In this document: piece after piece, positions 35,397-44,191 of the stretch
How positions within the stretch are numbered: position 1 is the stretch's first letter
How the letters are laid out: each line of letters opens with the position of its first letter
Source of the DNA: Thermoflavimicrobium daqui
Lineage (GTDB): Bacteria > Bacillota > Bacilli > Thermoactinomycetales > Thermoactinomycetaceae
DNA length: 64,000 bases
NCBI RefSeq assembly: GCF_003313465.1
Contig: NZ_KZ845674.1
Span: 1-64,000 of the forward strand
Direction: 5' to 3'
Program-made: the position numbers and the translations under genes
The notes under the pieces: model-generated
What the model saw: only the letters and a program-made list of their open reading frames with translations
The model's database searches: none
Told to the model about the DNA's origin: nothing

Positions 35397-36704
35397 TTAG
35401 GGAAGATGAATTAGATATCTAAGATAAATATAAAGATGGGCAATCGCAATTGAAACTAGAGTAATTGGAGCTCCGATTTTTAGGAATTGCATATAACTAA
35501 ATCCTTTACCTTCCCGTGATGCCAAACCAGCAACGATTACGTTAGCAGAAGCACCTAGTAGCGTCCCATTCCCTCCTAAACAAGCTCCAAGTGCTAAGGA
35601 CCACCATAACGTATTGATTTCAGGAGTGTTTAAAGCGAGACCTAGCCCAGTAGCCATTTCTTTAATCAAAGGGATCATGGTTGCGACAAATGGGATATTA
35701 TCAATCGTAGCTGAAGCGATCCCCGAACCCCAAAGTATCAAAATAGCAGTTAATGAGGCATCACCATTTGTGAAATCTAACATTTGTTGAGCGAGATATT
35801 TAATAACCCCCACTTCTTGTAATCCTCCAACTAGAGAGAAGAGTCCAGCAAAGAAGAAAATGGTTCCCCATTCTACAGAAGCAAAAGCTTCTTCTATATC
35901 AGACTCTTTTAAACCAATCAGCATCAGGAGTGTAGCCCCAAAAATAGCGATAACTGAGGCTTCCAAGTGAAGTACAGAATGAAGCGCAAAACCTAATATG
36001 GTTAAACCAAGGATGAATAATGATTTCTTCATTAATTTGGGATCTTTAATCGTTTCAGACTCGTCGAGCTCCATTAAACCTTGAATCGCATCTTTTTTTA
36101 CAGATAAATCTTTACGATATATGAAATAGATCATAACTAATGTGACCAGCATAATGACAAAAGTAACGGGTGCTAAATTAATGAGGAATTCATTAAATGT
36201 TAAATGCTTATTGGCGGAGCCGATCATGATATTCGGAGGGTCTCCGATTAATGTAGCTGTTCCTCCGACATTTGAGAAGATAACTTCGGATATAAGATAA
36301 GGAACAGGATTAAGATGAAGGATTTTGGTAACAGAAAAGGTAACAGGTACCATTAATAATACGGTGGTTACATTATCTAAAAATGCAGAACCTACTGCAG
36401 TTAAAATAGATAAGATCATTAATAAACGAATGGGATCTCCTTTTACACTTTTCGCTGCTTTTAAAGCGACCCATTGGAAAACTCCCGTTTGATTAGTAAT
36501 GGTAACAAGGAGCATCATTCCAATCAGTAAGGTTATTGTATTCCACTCAATATATTGCGAAAAGACCTTATGAATATCTAAAATCCCCAGGATGACCATC
36601 AAGGATGCTCCGAAAATAGCAATGACAGCACGATTCACTTTTTCGGAAATAATGAGCGCATAGGTAACTAAAAAGATACTTACAGCGATAAATACAGAGT
36701 TCAA
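35397..36704 (-). CDS. Ion transporter of ArsB/NhaD type
   Basis: 435 residues, about ten to eleven membrane segments. Signature stretches include LGILDIHKVFSQYIEWNT, VGSAFLDNVTTVLLMVPV, GGTATLIGDPPNIMIGS, WGSGIASATIDNIPFVATM and GGNGTLLGASANVI, as in NhaD/ArsB and DASS-related carriers. Likely a sodium/proton or anion transporter; substrate is not certain. Start is TTG 36704, after AAAGGGATGAGGGAAT. A structured leader lies just upstream (36734-36814). Confidence 0.85.
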   Translation of the reverse strand: MNSVFIAVSIFLVTYALIISEKVNRAVIAIFGASLMVILGILDIHKVFSQYIEWNTITLLIGMMLLVTITNQTGVFQWVALKAAKSVKGDPIRLLMILSILTAVGSAFLDNVTTVLLMVPVTFSVTKILHLNPVPYLISEVIFSNVGGTATLIGDPPNIMIGSANKHLTFNEFLINLAPVTFVIMLVTLVMIYFIYRKDLSVKKDAIQGLMELDESETIKDPKLMKKSLFILGLTILGFALHSVLHLEASVIAIFGATLLMLIGLKESDIEEAFASVEWGTIFFFAGLFSLVGGLQEVGVIKYLAQQMLDFTNGDASLTAILILWGSGIASATIDNIPFVATMIPLIKEMATGLGLALNTPEINTLWWSLALGACLGGNGTLLGASANVIVAGLASREGKGFSYMQFLKIGAPITLVSIAIAHLYIYLRYLIHLP

Positions 36705-36733
36705 ATTCCCTCATCCCTTTCTATGTACGCAAA

Positions 36734-36814
36734 GAAGGAGCCTTTACCCATGGCTCCTTCTCGTATCCTTGTCTAAAAAAAGATAGAAGGAGCCCATAGA
36801 TGACAGGCTCCTCC
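36734..36814 (-). promoter_or_regulatory. Two-hairpin leader (attenuator) of the ArsB/NhaD-type gene
   Basis: On the minus strand, hairpin B (36786-36814) pairs GGAGGAGCC with GGGCTCCTTC and is followed by a U tract (36773-36781), an intrinsic terminator. Hairpin A (36734-36760) pairs GAAGGAGCC with GGCTCCTTC. Because both use the same GGAGCC core, their halves could exchange partners. A terminator upstream of the coding start suggests regulated read-through. No known riboswitch consensus was identified. Confidence 0.55.
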
Positions 36815-37009
36815 ATTATTGCGTATGTATTTTATTAAGTAAATTATACACGATTAATCAATAATTGCCAAGTGAAAGTTTTTAATTTGTGATTTGGTAT
36901 ATTTTTATATTTTTTAGCATATCATGATCAACTACTAAAATGGAAAAGAAAAGACGAAAAAAATTTTGTATAATACGACATTCCTGATATTAGGGTGACT
37001 TTTTTCATG

Positions 37010-37260
37010 AGTATGGATTAACTAAAAATAGGTAGGAAAAGAGGCATTTTTCGACTAGGTCGACCTCATGCCCCGTCGACAAGTGATAAAGTCTTAGGTA
37101 TTTCTATCATGCTTTGACTCTAGGGAAGATTATGGAATCAGATGGGCTCCTAGCGTTCCATCTGATGGAATATTCTGTTGGCGCCATCTCCCGCAGACAT
37201 CATCAATCATGTGGCGATGCCCCCAGTCTATTCAATAGGATGAAAAACGATACGACCGTG
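37010..37260 (+). repeat. RepB intergenic repeat, copy 3
   Basis: Contains GTATGGATTAACTAAAAATA, GAGGCATTTTTCGACTAGGT and CGACCTCATGCCCCG. A central hairpin TGGAATCAGATGG/CCATCTGATGGAA is followed by GACATCATCAATCATGTGGC and GATGCCCCC. The stretch 36815-37009 between the leader and this repeat shows no gene. Confidence 0.8.
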
Positions 37261-37358
37261 ATTTTCCATATAATTGGCGATATCTAACAATATTATAGAC
37301 ATATATGTTAGAATCTGGTATAGTTTGACTTATCATAATATTACATAGGGGTGAAACA

Positions 37359-38198
37359 ATGAGAAAATTGAGTCTCATCATGTCGGTTTTACTTAGTGCT
37401 TTTCTCTTTGTCGGTTGTAACAATCAATCAAAACCGACAAATGCTGACCAACCGAAGACAAGCACCAATGAACAAAATTTATCGGCGAGTGAAGTGTTAA
37501 AAAAAGCAGCAGAAGCGATGAACAAAGAGAAAGGATTTATTGCCGAAAGTAAGCAAGAACAACAGATTAACGATGGAAAAGTTGACAAGAAAGTTGCCAC
37601 TAACATGGAAGTCAAAATTACTAACCAACCTCTCGCAATGCATATGAAAGGTACCACTACCGCAGATGGGGCACAAACACCTGTGGAAATGATTATGGTA
37701 AATGGAAAAAGCTATATCAAGCTAGGACAAAAATGGATCAAAGGTCCTGAATCAAAAAAAGAACAGGCAGATAATCCAGCTGAACAACTAAAGAAAGCAC
37801 AAAAAGCTATTGATGCTTTGGGTGGAAATGGACAAGATGGTACTAGAGTAACCAAGGAAGGCGATCTCTATGTTGTAGAGATCACCAAATCAGCCATTGA
37901 AAATCAACAGTTTAAATCAATGCTGATCGAAGAAGTGAAAGAAGCATTGAAGGAATCATTAGCGAAGAATAATCAAAATGGAGAATTCCAGGTAGATCAA
38001 CTACAATTCGATCAATACCAGCAAAAAATCTGGGTTAATGCAAAAACATTTCAGTATGAAAAACAATGGATCGAATATAGTATGACAATCCCTTCAAAAA
38101 AATCACCACTTAAGATTAACTTGAAATTAGATATGAAGGTAAAAGGTCCTTTTGAAGGAAAAATTGAACTACCAGCGGAAGTGGATAAATCTAAATAA
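37359..38198 (+). CDS. Lipoprotein of the DUF6612 type
   Basis: 279 residues. Signal peptide with lipobox LFVGC (Cys 20), a Thr/Asn/Pro linker, then a curved beta-sheet protein: ASEVLKKAAEAMNK, a PLAMHMKGTTTADG strand pair, MIMVNGKSYIKLGQKWIKG, and a C-terminal KINLKLDMKVKGP strand. This resembles the Gram-positive lipoproteins related to LppX/LprG folds (DUF6612). A lipid- or ligand-carrier role is possible. Start ATG 37359 after AGGGGTGAAACA. Confidence 0.7.
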   Translation: MRKLSLIMSVLLSAFLFVGCNNQSKPTNADQPKTSTNEQNLSASEVLKKAAEAMNKEKGFIAESKQEQQINDGKVDKKVATNMEVKITNQPLAMHMKGTTTADGAQTPVEMIMVNGKSYIKLGQKWIKGPESKKEQADNPAEQLKKAQKAIDALGGNGQDGTRVTKEGDLYVVEITKSAIENQQFKSMLIEEVKEALKESLAKNNQNGEFQVDQLQFDQYQQKIWVNAKTFQYEKQWIEYSMTIPSKKSPLKINLKLDMKVKGPFEGKIELPAEVDKSK

Positions 38199-38210
38199 TT
38201 TGAATACATA

Positions 38211-38247
38211 GGCCTATTCTCTATCAGATAAGGAGAATAGGCTTTCT
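38211..38247 (+). terminator. Intrinsic terminator after lipoprotein gene
   Basis: GCCTATTCTC pairs with GGAGAATAGGC, followed by TTTCTT. Confidence 0.8.
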
Positions 38248-38273
38248 TAATATAAATGCGAACAGATCCAGGC

Positions 38274-38325
38274 AGTAGTGTCGATTAACTAGAAATAGGG
38301 AACAAAGGGAGATATTTTTCGGTTT
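38274..38325 (+). repeat. RepB 5' fragment
   Basis: GTAGTGTCGATTAACTAGAA followed by ATAGGGAACAAAGGGAGATA and TTTTTCGG matches the start of RepB. A similar fragment occurs in reverse at 52966-53011. Confidence 0.65.
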
Positions 38326-38387
38326 AGCCGGTTTCTATAATTAAGAAGGGAGACTCAAATAAGAATAATGATTTAGGTAAATACTAT

Positions 38388-38411
38388 GAGGGAATTTCAT
38401 CCCTCTTTTTT
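38388..38411 (+). terminator. Terminator/attenuator just upstream of aldehyde dehydrogenase
   Basis: GAGGGA (38388-38393) pairs with TCCCTC (38400-38405), followed by TTTTTT. It sits 26 bases before the coding start, inside the leader. Confidence 0.55.
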
Positions 38412-38436
38412 AATGGGTAAAGGTGGTTATTTGGTG

Positions 38437-39894
38437 ATGGCAAAGTTTCAACAATGGAATAAACAATGGATTGGTGGACAATGGAAAATTGGATTAAGTC
38501 AAAAGAATTACATCAATAAGAATCCGTATAATGATGAAGTCCTTGTAGAAATACCACTCGCAAACATGGATGATGTTGATCAAGCATATGAATCATCCCA
38601 AGCTGCGCAAAGGGAATGGGAAAAAGTAAATCCCTATAAAAGATCAGCTATTATGGAAAAGGCAGCTGAGCTACTAGCCGCAAGAAGAGAGGAAATGGTC
38701 GAATTACTCGTAGCGGAATCAGGAAGTACTCGAATCAAAGCGAATACAGAGATTGATTTTGCGATAGCAATTATTAAAGAGGCAGCCTCTTTTCCTATTC
38801 GCATGCAAGGAATGATTCTTCCATCGCTTGTACCTGGAAAAGAAAATCGAATTTATCGTTATCCTGCTGGTGTAGTTGGAGTGATTAGTCCTTTTAACTT
38901 TCCTTTTTATTTATCGATGCGTTCAGTAGCTCCAGCACTTGCAACAGGAAATGGTGTAGTACTTAAGCCTGATCGGCAAACGATGATTACAGGTGGTTTG
39001 GCGATAGCGAAACTATTTGACGATGCAGGAATCCCCAAAGGATTATTCAATGTAACGGTGGTGGATACCAAAGAAATCGGTGACGCTTTTGTCGAGCATC
39101 CTATTCCACGGATTATTTCTTTCACAGGTTCAACTGAGGTTGGACGTCATATTGGTGAATTATGTGGTAAAAATTTAAAACGAGTCGCTTTAGAACTGGG
39201 TGGAAATAATGCTTTAATTGTTTTGCAGGATGCAGATATTGAAAAAGCAGCTCATTCTGCCGCTTTTGGTAAGTTTATGCATCAAGGTCAAATCTGTATG
39301 GCCATTAACCGAATTATCGTTGATCGTAACCGATACGATGAATTTTTAGAGCGATTTAAAGAGAGAGTTTCCAAAATTAAAGCAGGAGATCCATCCAATC
39401 CAGATACTTTTGTCGGACCTCTAATTAATCGAAAGCAAGTCGATCGAATTTTGGATTTGATCGATAAAAGTGTAAGGCAAGGAGCCAAAGTGGTTTTAGA
39501 AGGGAAAGTACAAGGGAATGTAATGGAGCCTTTTATCCTTGCAGATGTTACGAATGATATGCCGATCGCACAAAATGAGATTTTTGGTCCAGTTGCTGGA
39601 GTTATTGCAGTCGATGGGGAGGAAGAAGCGATCCGTGTAGCCAATGATAGCCCTTATGGTTTAAGTGGTGCTGTATATGCAGGCTCGGTAGAACATGGCG
39701 TAGAAGTGGCTAAGAAAATCGAAACAGGAATGATTCATGTCAATGATCAAAGCGTAAATGATGAGCCAATTATTGCCTTTGGGGGAGAAAAAGCATCCGG
39801 TCTTGGTCGTTATGGTGGAATGTGGGCTTTAGATGAATTTACAACAGTGAAATGGATTTCTGTACAAGTTCATCCAAGAGAATATCCAGTATGA
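38437..39894 (+). CDS. NAD(P)-dependent aldehyde dehydrogenase
   Basis: 485 residues. Oxidises aldehydes to carboxylic acids. Motifs: GVISPFNFPFYLSMR, FTGSTEVG (cofactor), ELGGNNALIV (catalytic Glu), and HQGQICMAINR, with the catalytic Cys. The length and these motifs resemble aromatic-aldehyde enzymes such as YfmT, but specificity is not evident. Start ATG 38437, 10 bases after AAAGGTGG; a GTG at 38434 is an equally good start. The long frame from 38386 crosses a hairpin and is not favoured. Confidence 0.92.
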   Translation: MAKFQQWNKQWIGGQWKIGLSQKNYINKNPYNDEVLVEIPLANMDDVDQAYESSQAAQREWEKVNPYKRSAIMEKAAELLAARREEMVELLVAESGSTRIKANTEIDFAIAIIKEAASFPIRMQGMILPSLVPGKENRIYRYPAGVVGVISPFNFPFYLSMRSVAPALATGNGVVLKPDRQTMITGGLAIAKLFDDAGIPKGLFNVTVVDTKEIGDAFVEHPIPRIISFTGSTEVGRHIGELCGKNLKRVALELGGNNALIVLQDADIEKAAHSAAFGKFMHQGQICMAINRIIVDRNRYDEFLERFKERVSKIKAGDPSNPDTFVGPLINRKQVDRILDLIDKSVRQGAKVVLEGKVQGNVMEPFILADVTNDMPIAQNEIFGPVAGVIAVDGEEEAIRVANDSPYGLSGAVYAGSVEHGVEVAKKIETGMIHVNDQSVNDEPIIAFGGEKASGLGRYGGMWALDEFTTVKWISVQVHPREYPV

Positions 39895-39904
39895 ATAAAT
39901 TGTT

Positions 39905-39941
39905 GATCCCCCCAATTTTTTTAAAGGGGGGATCGTTTTTT
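39905..39941. terminator. Bidirectional terminator
   Basis: GATCCCCCC pairs with GGGGGGATC and is followed by GTTTTTT. It overlaps the end of the minus-strand MerR gene, as convergent genes often do. Confidence 0.82.
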
Positions 39942-40679
39942 AGTTCTGCTGGATTGCCGTTGATTCTGATCATAAATTTCAAAGGCTTTATCCAATAGCT
40001 GGATAATATTCTCTTTAATAGGATAATATCGATAGCTATAATGTGGATTTTTCCTCATTTCCCATGCTTTTTTCATTAATGCTTCATCACCTTGATACAA
40101 TTCTTCTGATTTCTTACTAATTTGTTCGATAATCTGCTGGATTTCATCTGATTCAGGAGGTAAATGTTGAAGATCATTTAACTTTCTCAAAAGCTCTCTC
40201 CATTCTTCTGTATTTGGATCATCTGCTTCCAATTTAGGACCTCTCTTAAGTACTTCTTGTTCGAGTCGTGTAAGGGAAGCTAATTGATTTTCCTTAGCTT
40301 CCCGCGAATGGTCATATAACTCGAATAATATATCCCAATCGATGGTTTTTTCTACTTCGTAAGATCGAATAACGGCTTGGATTCCCAGCTCCATTTGCTC
40401 AATGCGCTTTTTTTCTTGTTGGAGATATTTAGCTTGCTGGTTAAGTAATTGTATCCATTCATGATTGGATTGCGTTAAAAGGCACGAAATGGTTTTTAAT
40501 GGTAAACCGAGGTCTTTGAGAAAAATAATTTGCTGCAATTTGATTAAATCTTGCTTGGAGTAGAGTCTATGCTTCCCTTCTGTAAAAGAAGACGGTTTTA
40601 GTAATCCAATTTCATCATAATAGCGTAAAGAACGAATACTTAGACTAGTTCGCTTAGATACTTCTCCAATCGTTAACAT
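39921..40679 (-). CDS. MerR-family regulator with long effector-type C-terminus
   Basis: 252 residues. Residues 1-70 are the winged helix-turn-helix: MLTIGEVSKRTSLSIRSLRY, then YDEIGLL. A coiled helix (about 75-115) leads to a helical C-terminal domain (about 130-245) with WEMRKNPHYSYRYYPI, reminiscent of TipAS-like drug-binding domains. Directly upstream is a divergent gene whose promoter has a 19-bp spacer and a dyad, the probable target. Start ATG 40679 after GGAGGAATTTA. Confidence 0.85.
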   Translation of the reverse strand: MLTIGEVSKRTSLSIRSLRYYDEIGLLKPSSFTEGKHRLYSKQDLIKLQQIIFLKDLGLPLKTISCLLTQSNHEWIQLLNQQAKYLQQEKKRIEQMELGIQAVIRSYEVEKTIDWDILFELYDHSREAKENQLASLTRLEQEVLKRGPKLEADDPNTEEWRELLRKLNDLQHLPPESDEIQQIIEQISKKSEELYQGDEALMKKAWEMRKNPHYSYRYYPIKENIIQLLDKAFEIYDQNQRQSSRTKKRSPL

Positions 40680-40709
40680 TTAAATTCCTCCTTTTCGAGA
40701 AAAATGGGG

Positions 40710-40740
40710 TTGAATCTCACGTTATGTGAGGTTTTACAAT
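40710..40740 (+). promoter_or_regulatory. MerR-type promoter with dyad, target of the adjacent regulator
   Basis: TTGAAT (-35, 40710-40715), a 19-base spacer containing CTCACGTTATGTGAG, and TACAAT (-10, 40735-40740). The arms CTCAC/GTGAG are perfect, and the wider dyad matches 7 of 8. Transcription would run into the CPBP gene at 40778. Confidence 0.75.
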
Positions 40741-40777
40741 AGGGATTAACTCCATATACGAAAGGATGCATTTTAAA

Positions 40778-41455
40778 ATGAATCAAGTGAAATCCAAAGA
40801 TATCTTACTCTTTTCTCTGTTAATGATATTAACCTTTATCTTTGTGCCTATTATGGTAAAGGATAAATTAAATCAATTATTGATTCACTTTGGTTTGAGT
40901 GCATTTGTAGCGAGTGTGTATGTAGGATTATGTATAGCTATCATTTTGGTAGTAGGTGGCTATTTCCTATTGGTAAAACCTTACCACACAACATGGTCTG
41001 AAGTAGGATTTAAATCATTTTCTATCAAGAAAGTTCCTTGGCTATTACTCATGACCATTATTTGCTTCGGTGCCTCCGTCTTAAGTTATATCATATCTGT
41101 TTATTTGGGAGCTCCTGAAAGTAATACTAAAACACCCATACTGCAAGAGGTGGATACATGGTATTCTTATTTCGTAGTTTTTATAATGGCAGTCATTGTG
41201 TCACCACTCTACGAGGAAATTTTTTATCGCGGAATGATCTACGGATTCTTAAGAAAAAGGATCAATCGTACTATTAGTTTATCCATTAATGCTGTACTAT
41301 TTTCGATAGCGCACTGGCCGAATTGGAATATTTTACTCCTCAATCTGATTAATGGACTTTTGTTTGGATATGTGTATGAAAAAACAAATTCAGTATATGC
41401 CAGCTTTATTGTTCATGGCTTAATCAATTTATGTGTATTACTCGTCGCTGTTTAG
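40778..41455 (+). CDS. CPBP-family intramembrane metalloprotease
   Basis: 225 residues, six to seven membrane segments. Conserved motifs of the CAAX-protease/bacteriocin-processing (Abi) family are present: EEIFYRGMIYG (EExxxR), FSIAHWPN (FxxxH) and a C-terminal IVHGLINL (HxxxN). These hold the catalytic Glu and His residues. Members process membrane peptides or confer bacteriocin immunity; the substrate is unknown. Start ATG 40778 (MNQVKSKD), 12 bases after GAAAGG; ATG 40766 touches the ribosome site. Probably controlled by the divergent MerR regulator. Confidence 0.85.
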   Translation: MNQVKSKDILLFSLLMILTFIFVPIMVKDKLNQLLIHFGLSAFVASVYVGLCIAIILVVGGYFLLVKPYHTTWSEVGFKSFSIKKVPWLLLMTIICFGASVLSYIISVYLGAPESNTKTPILQEVDTWYSYFVVFIMAVIVSPLYEEIFYRGMIYGFLRKRINRTISLSINAVLFSIAHWPNWNILLLNLINGLLFGYVYEKTNSVYASFIVHGLINLCVLLVAV

Positions 41456-41566
41456 AAGCTTTTGCATGAATCAATGGCTCCTTAGTCAAAAGTTGATCTT
41501 ACGCCAAATTGGTCTGGGATAAATGAGGAAGCGATAAGCGGCTGATTTAAAAGGGTACTTCGCTAT
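41456..41566 (+). repeat. Eroded RepA-like fragment
   Basis: GAGGAAGCGATAAGCGGCTG with ACGCCAAATTGG upstream resembles the 3' half of RepA at roughly 70 percent by eye. The region 41456-42047 otherwise holds the terminator at 41595 and AT-rich DNA before pdhA. Confidence 0.5.
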
Positions 41567-41594
41567 AATATACAAAGACAAATATGAACATTCC

Positions 41595-41633
41595 AAAGAG
41601 AGCCATAACACCAATCATATGGCTCTCTTTATT
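41595..41633. terminator. Terminator after CPBP gene
   Basis: AAAGAGAGCCATA pairs with TATGGCTCTCTTT. Confidence 0.75.
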
Positions 41634-42047
41634 TATGGGAACATTGAGATGCGGTAGCTGCGAAATAGGGATCGAATCAAAAATGAGATGATAAAAAATC
41701 GAATGGTACAGATGGAACAGATTATAACAATTTGCCAATTAATATATAACAGATTTGATCTTGAAACTATAACACCATTCAATTGTGTCTAACTATAGAT
41801 ATGTCATATTCATCTGAAAAATATTGAAAATGCTTGGTGTCAAAGGGATTGTGCGATATGTTATTTTTTGGTTCGTAAAAAAATGTGTCAATATATCTTT
41901 ACATTGTACTTATTGACTAGTAATCTCTATATTATAAGAAGGAATATTGTAGGTATGTTGACGGGAAAATGGGCTGAGTGGGAATCCTTTTTTCTTTATA
42001 AGGAGATTCTAAAGTTAAAATGAATTTTTATGATTGGGGTGAATCAT

Positions 42048-43127
42048 GTGGCATTAAATATGGAAAAGGAATTTAAAATGCTACAAATTCTAGATACAGA
42101 AGGTAAGCTTGTCAAAGGACAAAAAGCACCAAACCTAAGTGATGATGAATTAAAAGATATATATCGTTGGATGTTGCGGTTACGGGTATATGATGCGCTT
42201 TCCATTAAATTAAATCGACAAGGTCGCCTTGGTTTCTATGCACCGTTAGGTGGACAAGAGGCATGTCAAATTGGGTCAATGGCAGCTTTACGCAAAACCG
42301 ATTGGCTATTCCCAAGTTACCGTGATTTAGGAGCATCACTCTATCATGGATGGTCTATTAAAGATACTTATCTCTGGTCTCGTGGACAAATTAATGGAAT
42401 GAAAATTCCTGACGATGTTAATCTTTTCCCACCACAAATCATTATTGCATCCCAATGTATCCATGCAGCTGGTGCAGGATGGAAATTTAACTTAAAAAAT
42501 GAGGATCATGTAGCTATTACATTTTTTGGTGATGGTGCTACCTCTCAAGGTGATTTCCACGAAGGACTTAACTTTGCAGCCGTTTACAATGCACCTGTTA
42601 TTTTCTTTAACCAAAACAACGGATATGCGATTAGTGTTCCGCTTCATAAACAAACTAAATCTGAAACGATCGCTCAGAAAGCGCTTGCTTACGGCATGAA
42701 AGGAATTCGGATCGACGGAAACGATATTCTAGCAGTATATAAAGCAGTTTCTGAGGCAGCAGAACGTGCACGGAATGGTGAAGGACCAACGTTAATCGAA
42801 GCAGTTACCTATCGCTTAGGACCTCACAGTATGTCTGGGGATGACCCGACTCGCTATCGTCCAAAATCAGAGGAAGAAGAGTGGAAAGAAGGCAAAGATC
42901 CTGTAACTCGCTTCCGTCTCTATCTTGAGAGCAAAAACCTTTGGACAGAAGAATGGGAGAATGAAATCGAGAAAGAAATGAAAGATGAAATTAGTGTAGC
43001 CATTAAAGAAGTACAAAAAGCTCCGATTGGTGAAGTTGAAGAGATTATGGAATATGTTTATGAAGAAATGCCAGTCGAATTAAAGAAACAACATGCGGAA
43101 GTACTTTCTTGGAAGGGGGCAAAATAA
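42048..43127 (+). CDS. pdhA: Pyruvate dehydrogenase E1 component, alpha subunit
   Basis: 359 residues. With PdhB forms the thiamine-diphosphate enzyme that decarboxylates pyruvate. The ThDP motif runs from FFGDGATSQGDFHEG to a FFNQNNGYAI segment, and phosphorylation-loop-like RLGPHSMSGDDPTRY follows. First of four genes for the whole complex. Start is GTG 42048, 5 bases after GGGGTGA; an ATG at 42030 lacks a ribosome site, and an internal ATG (42060) is also possible. Confidence 0.96.
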   Translation: MALNMEKEFKMLQILDTEGKLVKGQKAPNLSDDELKDIYRWMLRLRVYDALSIKLNRQGRLGFYAPLGGQEACQIGSMAALRKTDWLFPSYRDLGASLYHGWSIKDTYLWSRGQINGMKIPDDVNLFPPQIIIASQCIHAAGAGWKFNLKNEDHVAITFFGDGATSQGDFHEGLNFAAVYNAPVIFFNQNNGYAISVPLHKQTKSETIAQKALAYGMKGIRIDGNDILAVYKAVSEAAERARNGEGPTLIEAVTYRLGPHSMSGDDPTRYRPKSEEEEWKEGKDPVTRFRLYLESKNLWTEEWENEIEKEMKDEISVAIKEVQKAPIGEVEEIMEYVYEEMPVELKKQHAEVLSWKGAK

Positions 43128-43129
43128 GA

Positions 43130-44110
43130 ATGGCAGTCATGACCATGATTCAAGCAATTACGGATGCGATGCGTGTAGAAATGGAAAGAGATGAAAACAT
43201 CATCGTTCTTGGTGAGGACGTTGGTGTAAACGGTGGGGTTTTCCGTGCAACAGATGGTTTGCAAGAAAAATTCGGGGAAAATCGTGTATTTGATACCCCA
43301 CTTGCTGAGTCTGGTATCGTTGGAACTGCAGTAACGATGGCAGCCCTTGGAATGAGACCAATTGCTGAAATTCAGTTCGGTGGATTTGTTTATGAGTGTA
43401 TGGACCAAATTGCTACACAAGCGGGTCGGTTACGCTTCCGTACCGGTGGGCGCTTCCAAGTTCCGTTGGTTGTTCGTACCCCTTATGGTGGTGGAGCTAA
43501 AACGCCAGAAATGCACTCGGATAGCTTTGAAGCTTATTTTCTTCACACCCCAGGGGTAAAAGTAGTCGTTCCAAGTAATCCATATGATGCAAAAGGACTT
43601 CTAATTTCGGCTATTCGTGATAATGATCCTGTCATTTTCTATGAAAATATGCCATTGTATCGCTCGGTTAAACAAGAAGTACCAGAAGATGCTTATACAG
43701 TGCCTATCGGCAAAGCCAACGTAGTAAAAGAAGGAACGGATGTAACGGTTATCGCCTACGGAAATATGGTTCGTCTGTCCCAAGATGCGATTGCAGCAGT
43801 TGAAAAAGAGCGTGGAGTAAACATTGAGTTGATTGACTTACGTACTATTTCTCCACTTGATATGGATACCATTTTTGAATCAGTAGATAAAACAGGTCGT
43901 GTCGTAGTGGTCCATGAAGCTGTTCGCACAGGTGGTGTAGGAGCTGAAATCATCGCTCGTATCAATGAAGAAAAAATCTTAAAGCTTGAAGCACCATGTG
44001 TTCGTGTGACTGCACCAGACACTCCATATCCACCGACATTAGTTGAAGATAAGTGGTTGCCAAGCAAAGGACGTATTGCGGCGGGAATTAAGAAAGTACT
44101 TGACTTTTAA
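43130..44110 (+). CDS. pdhB: Pyruvate dehydrogenase E1 component, beta subunit
   Basis: 326 residues. Completes the E1 heterotetramer: VLGEDVGVNGGVFRATDGL binds ThDP, and GGGAKTPEMHSDS lies in the active site region. Two bases after pdhA. Start ATG 43130 after GGAAGGGGGCAAAATAAG. About 80 bases separate it from pdhC, and a RepA-like fragment lies there. Confidence 0.96.
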   Translation: MAVMTMIQAITDAMRVEMERDENIIVLGEDVGVNGGVFRATDGLQEKFGENRVFDTPLAESGIVGTAVTMAALGMRPIAEIQFGGFVYECMDQIATQAGRLRFRTGGRFQVPLVVRTPYGGGAKTPEMHSDSFEAYFLHTPGVKVVVPSNPYDAKGLLISAIRDNDPVIFYENMPLYRSVKQEVPEDAYTVPIGKANVVKEGTDVTVIAYGNMVRLSQDAIAAVEKERGVNIELIDLRTISPLDMDTIFESVDKTGRVVVVHEAVRTGGVGAEIIARINEEKILKLEAPCVRVTAPDTPYPPTLVEDKWLPSKGRIAAGIKKVLDF

Positions 44111-44162
44111 TGATCATATTGCATGACTTGATCCAAAAACTTAGATCATACCATGTAACAAC
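44110..44162 (+). repeat. RepA 5' fragment between pdhB and pdhC
   Basis: ATCATATTGCATGACTTGAT and CCAAAAACTTAGATCAT resemble the RepA left end (GCATGTTGCATAATTGG, CCAAAACCTAGATCAT). Confidence 0.5.
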
Positions 44163-44191
44163 CTCGAAATTGAACAAGGGAGGAACAACAG

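Noticed and set aside
41861-41950. Precise promoter for pdhA from TTGACT/TATAAG near 41913
   Set aside because: The spacing is about 14-15 bases, too short; alternative boxes are equally weak, so no call was made.
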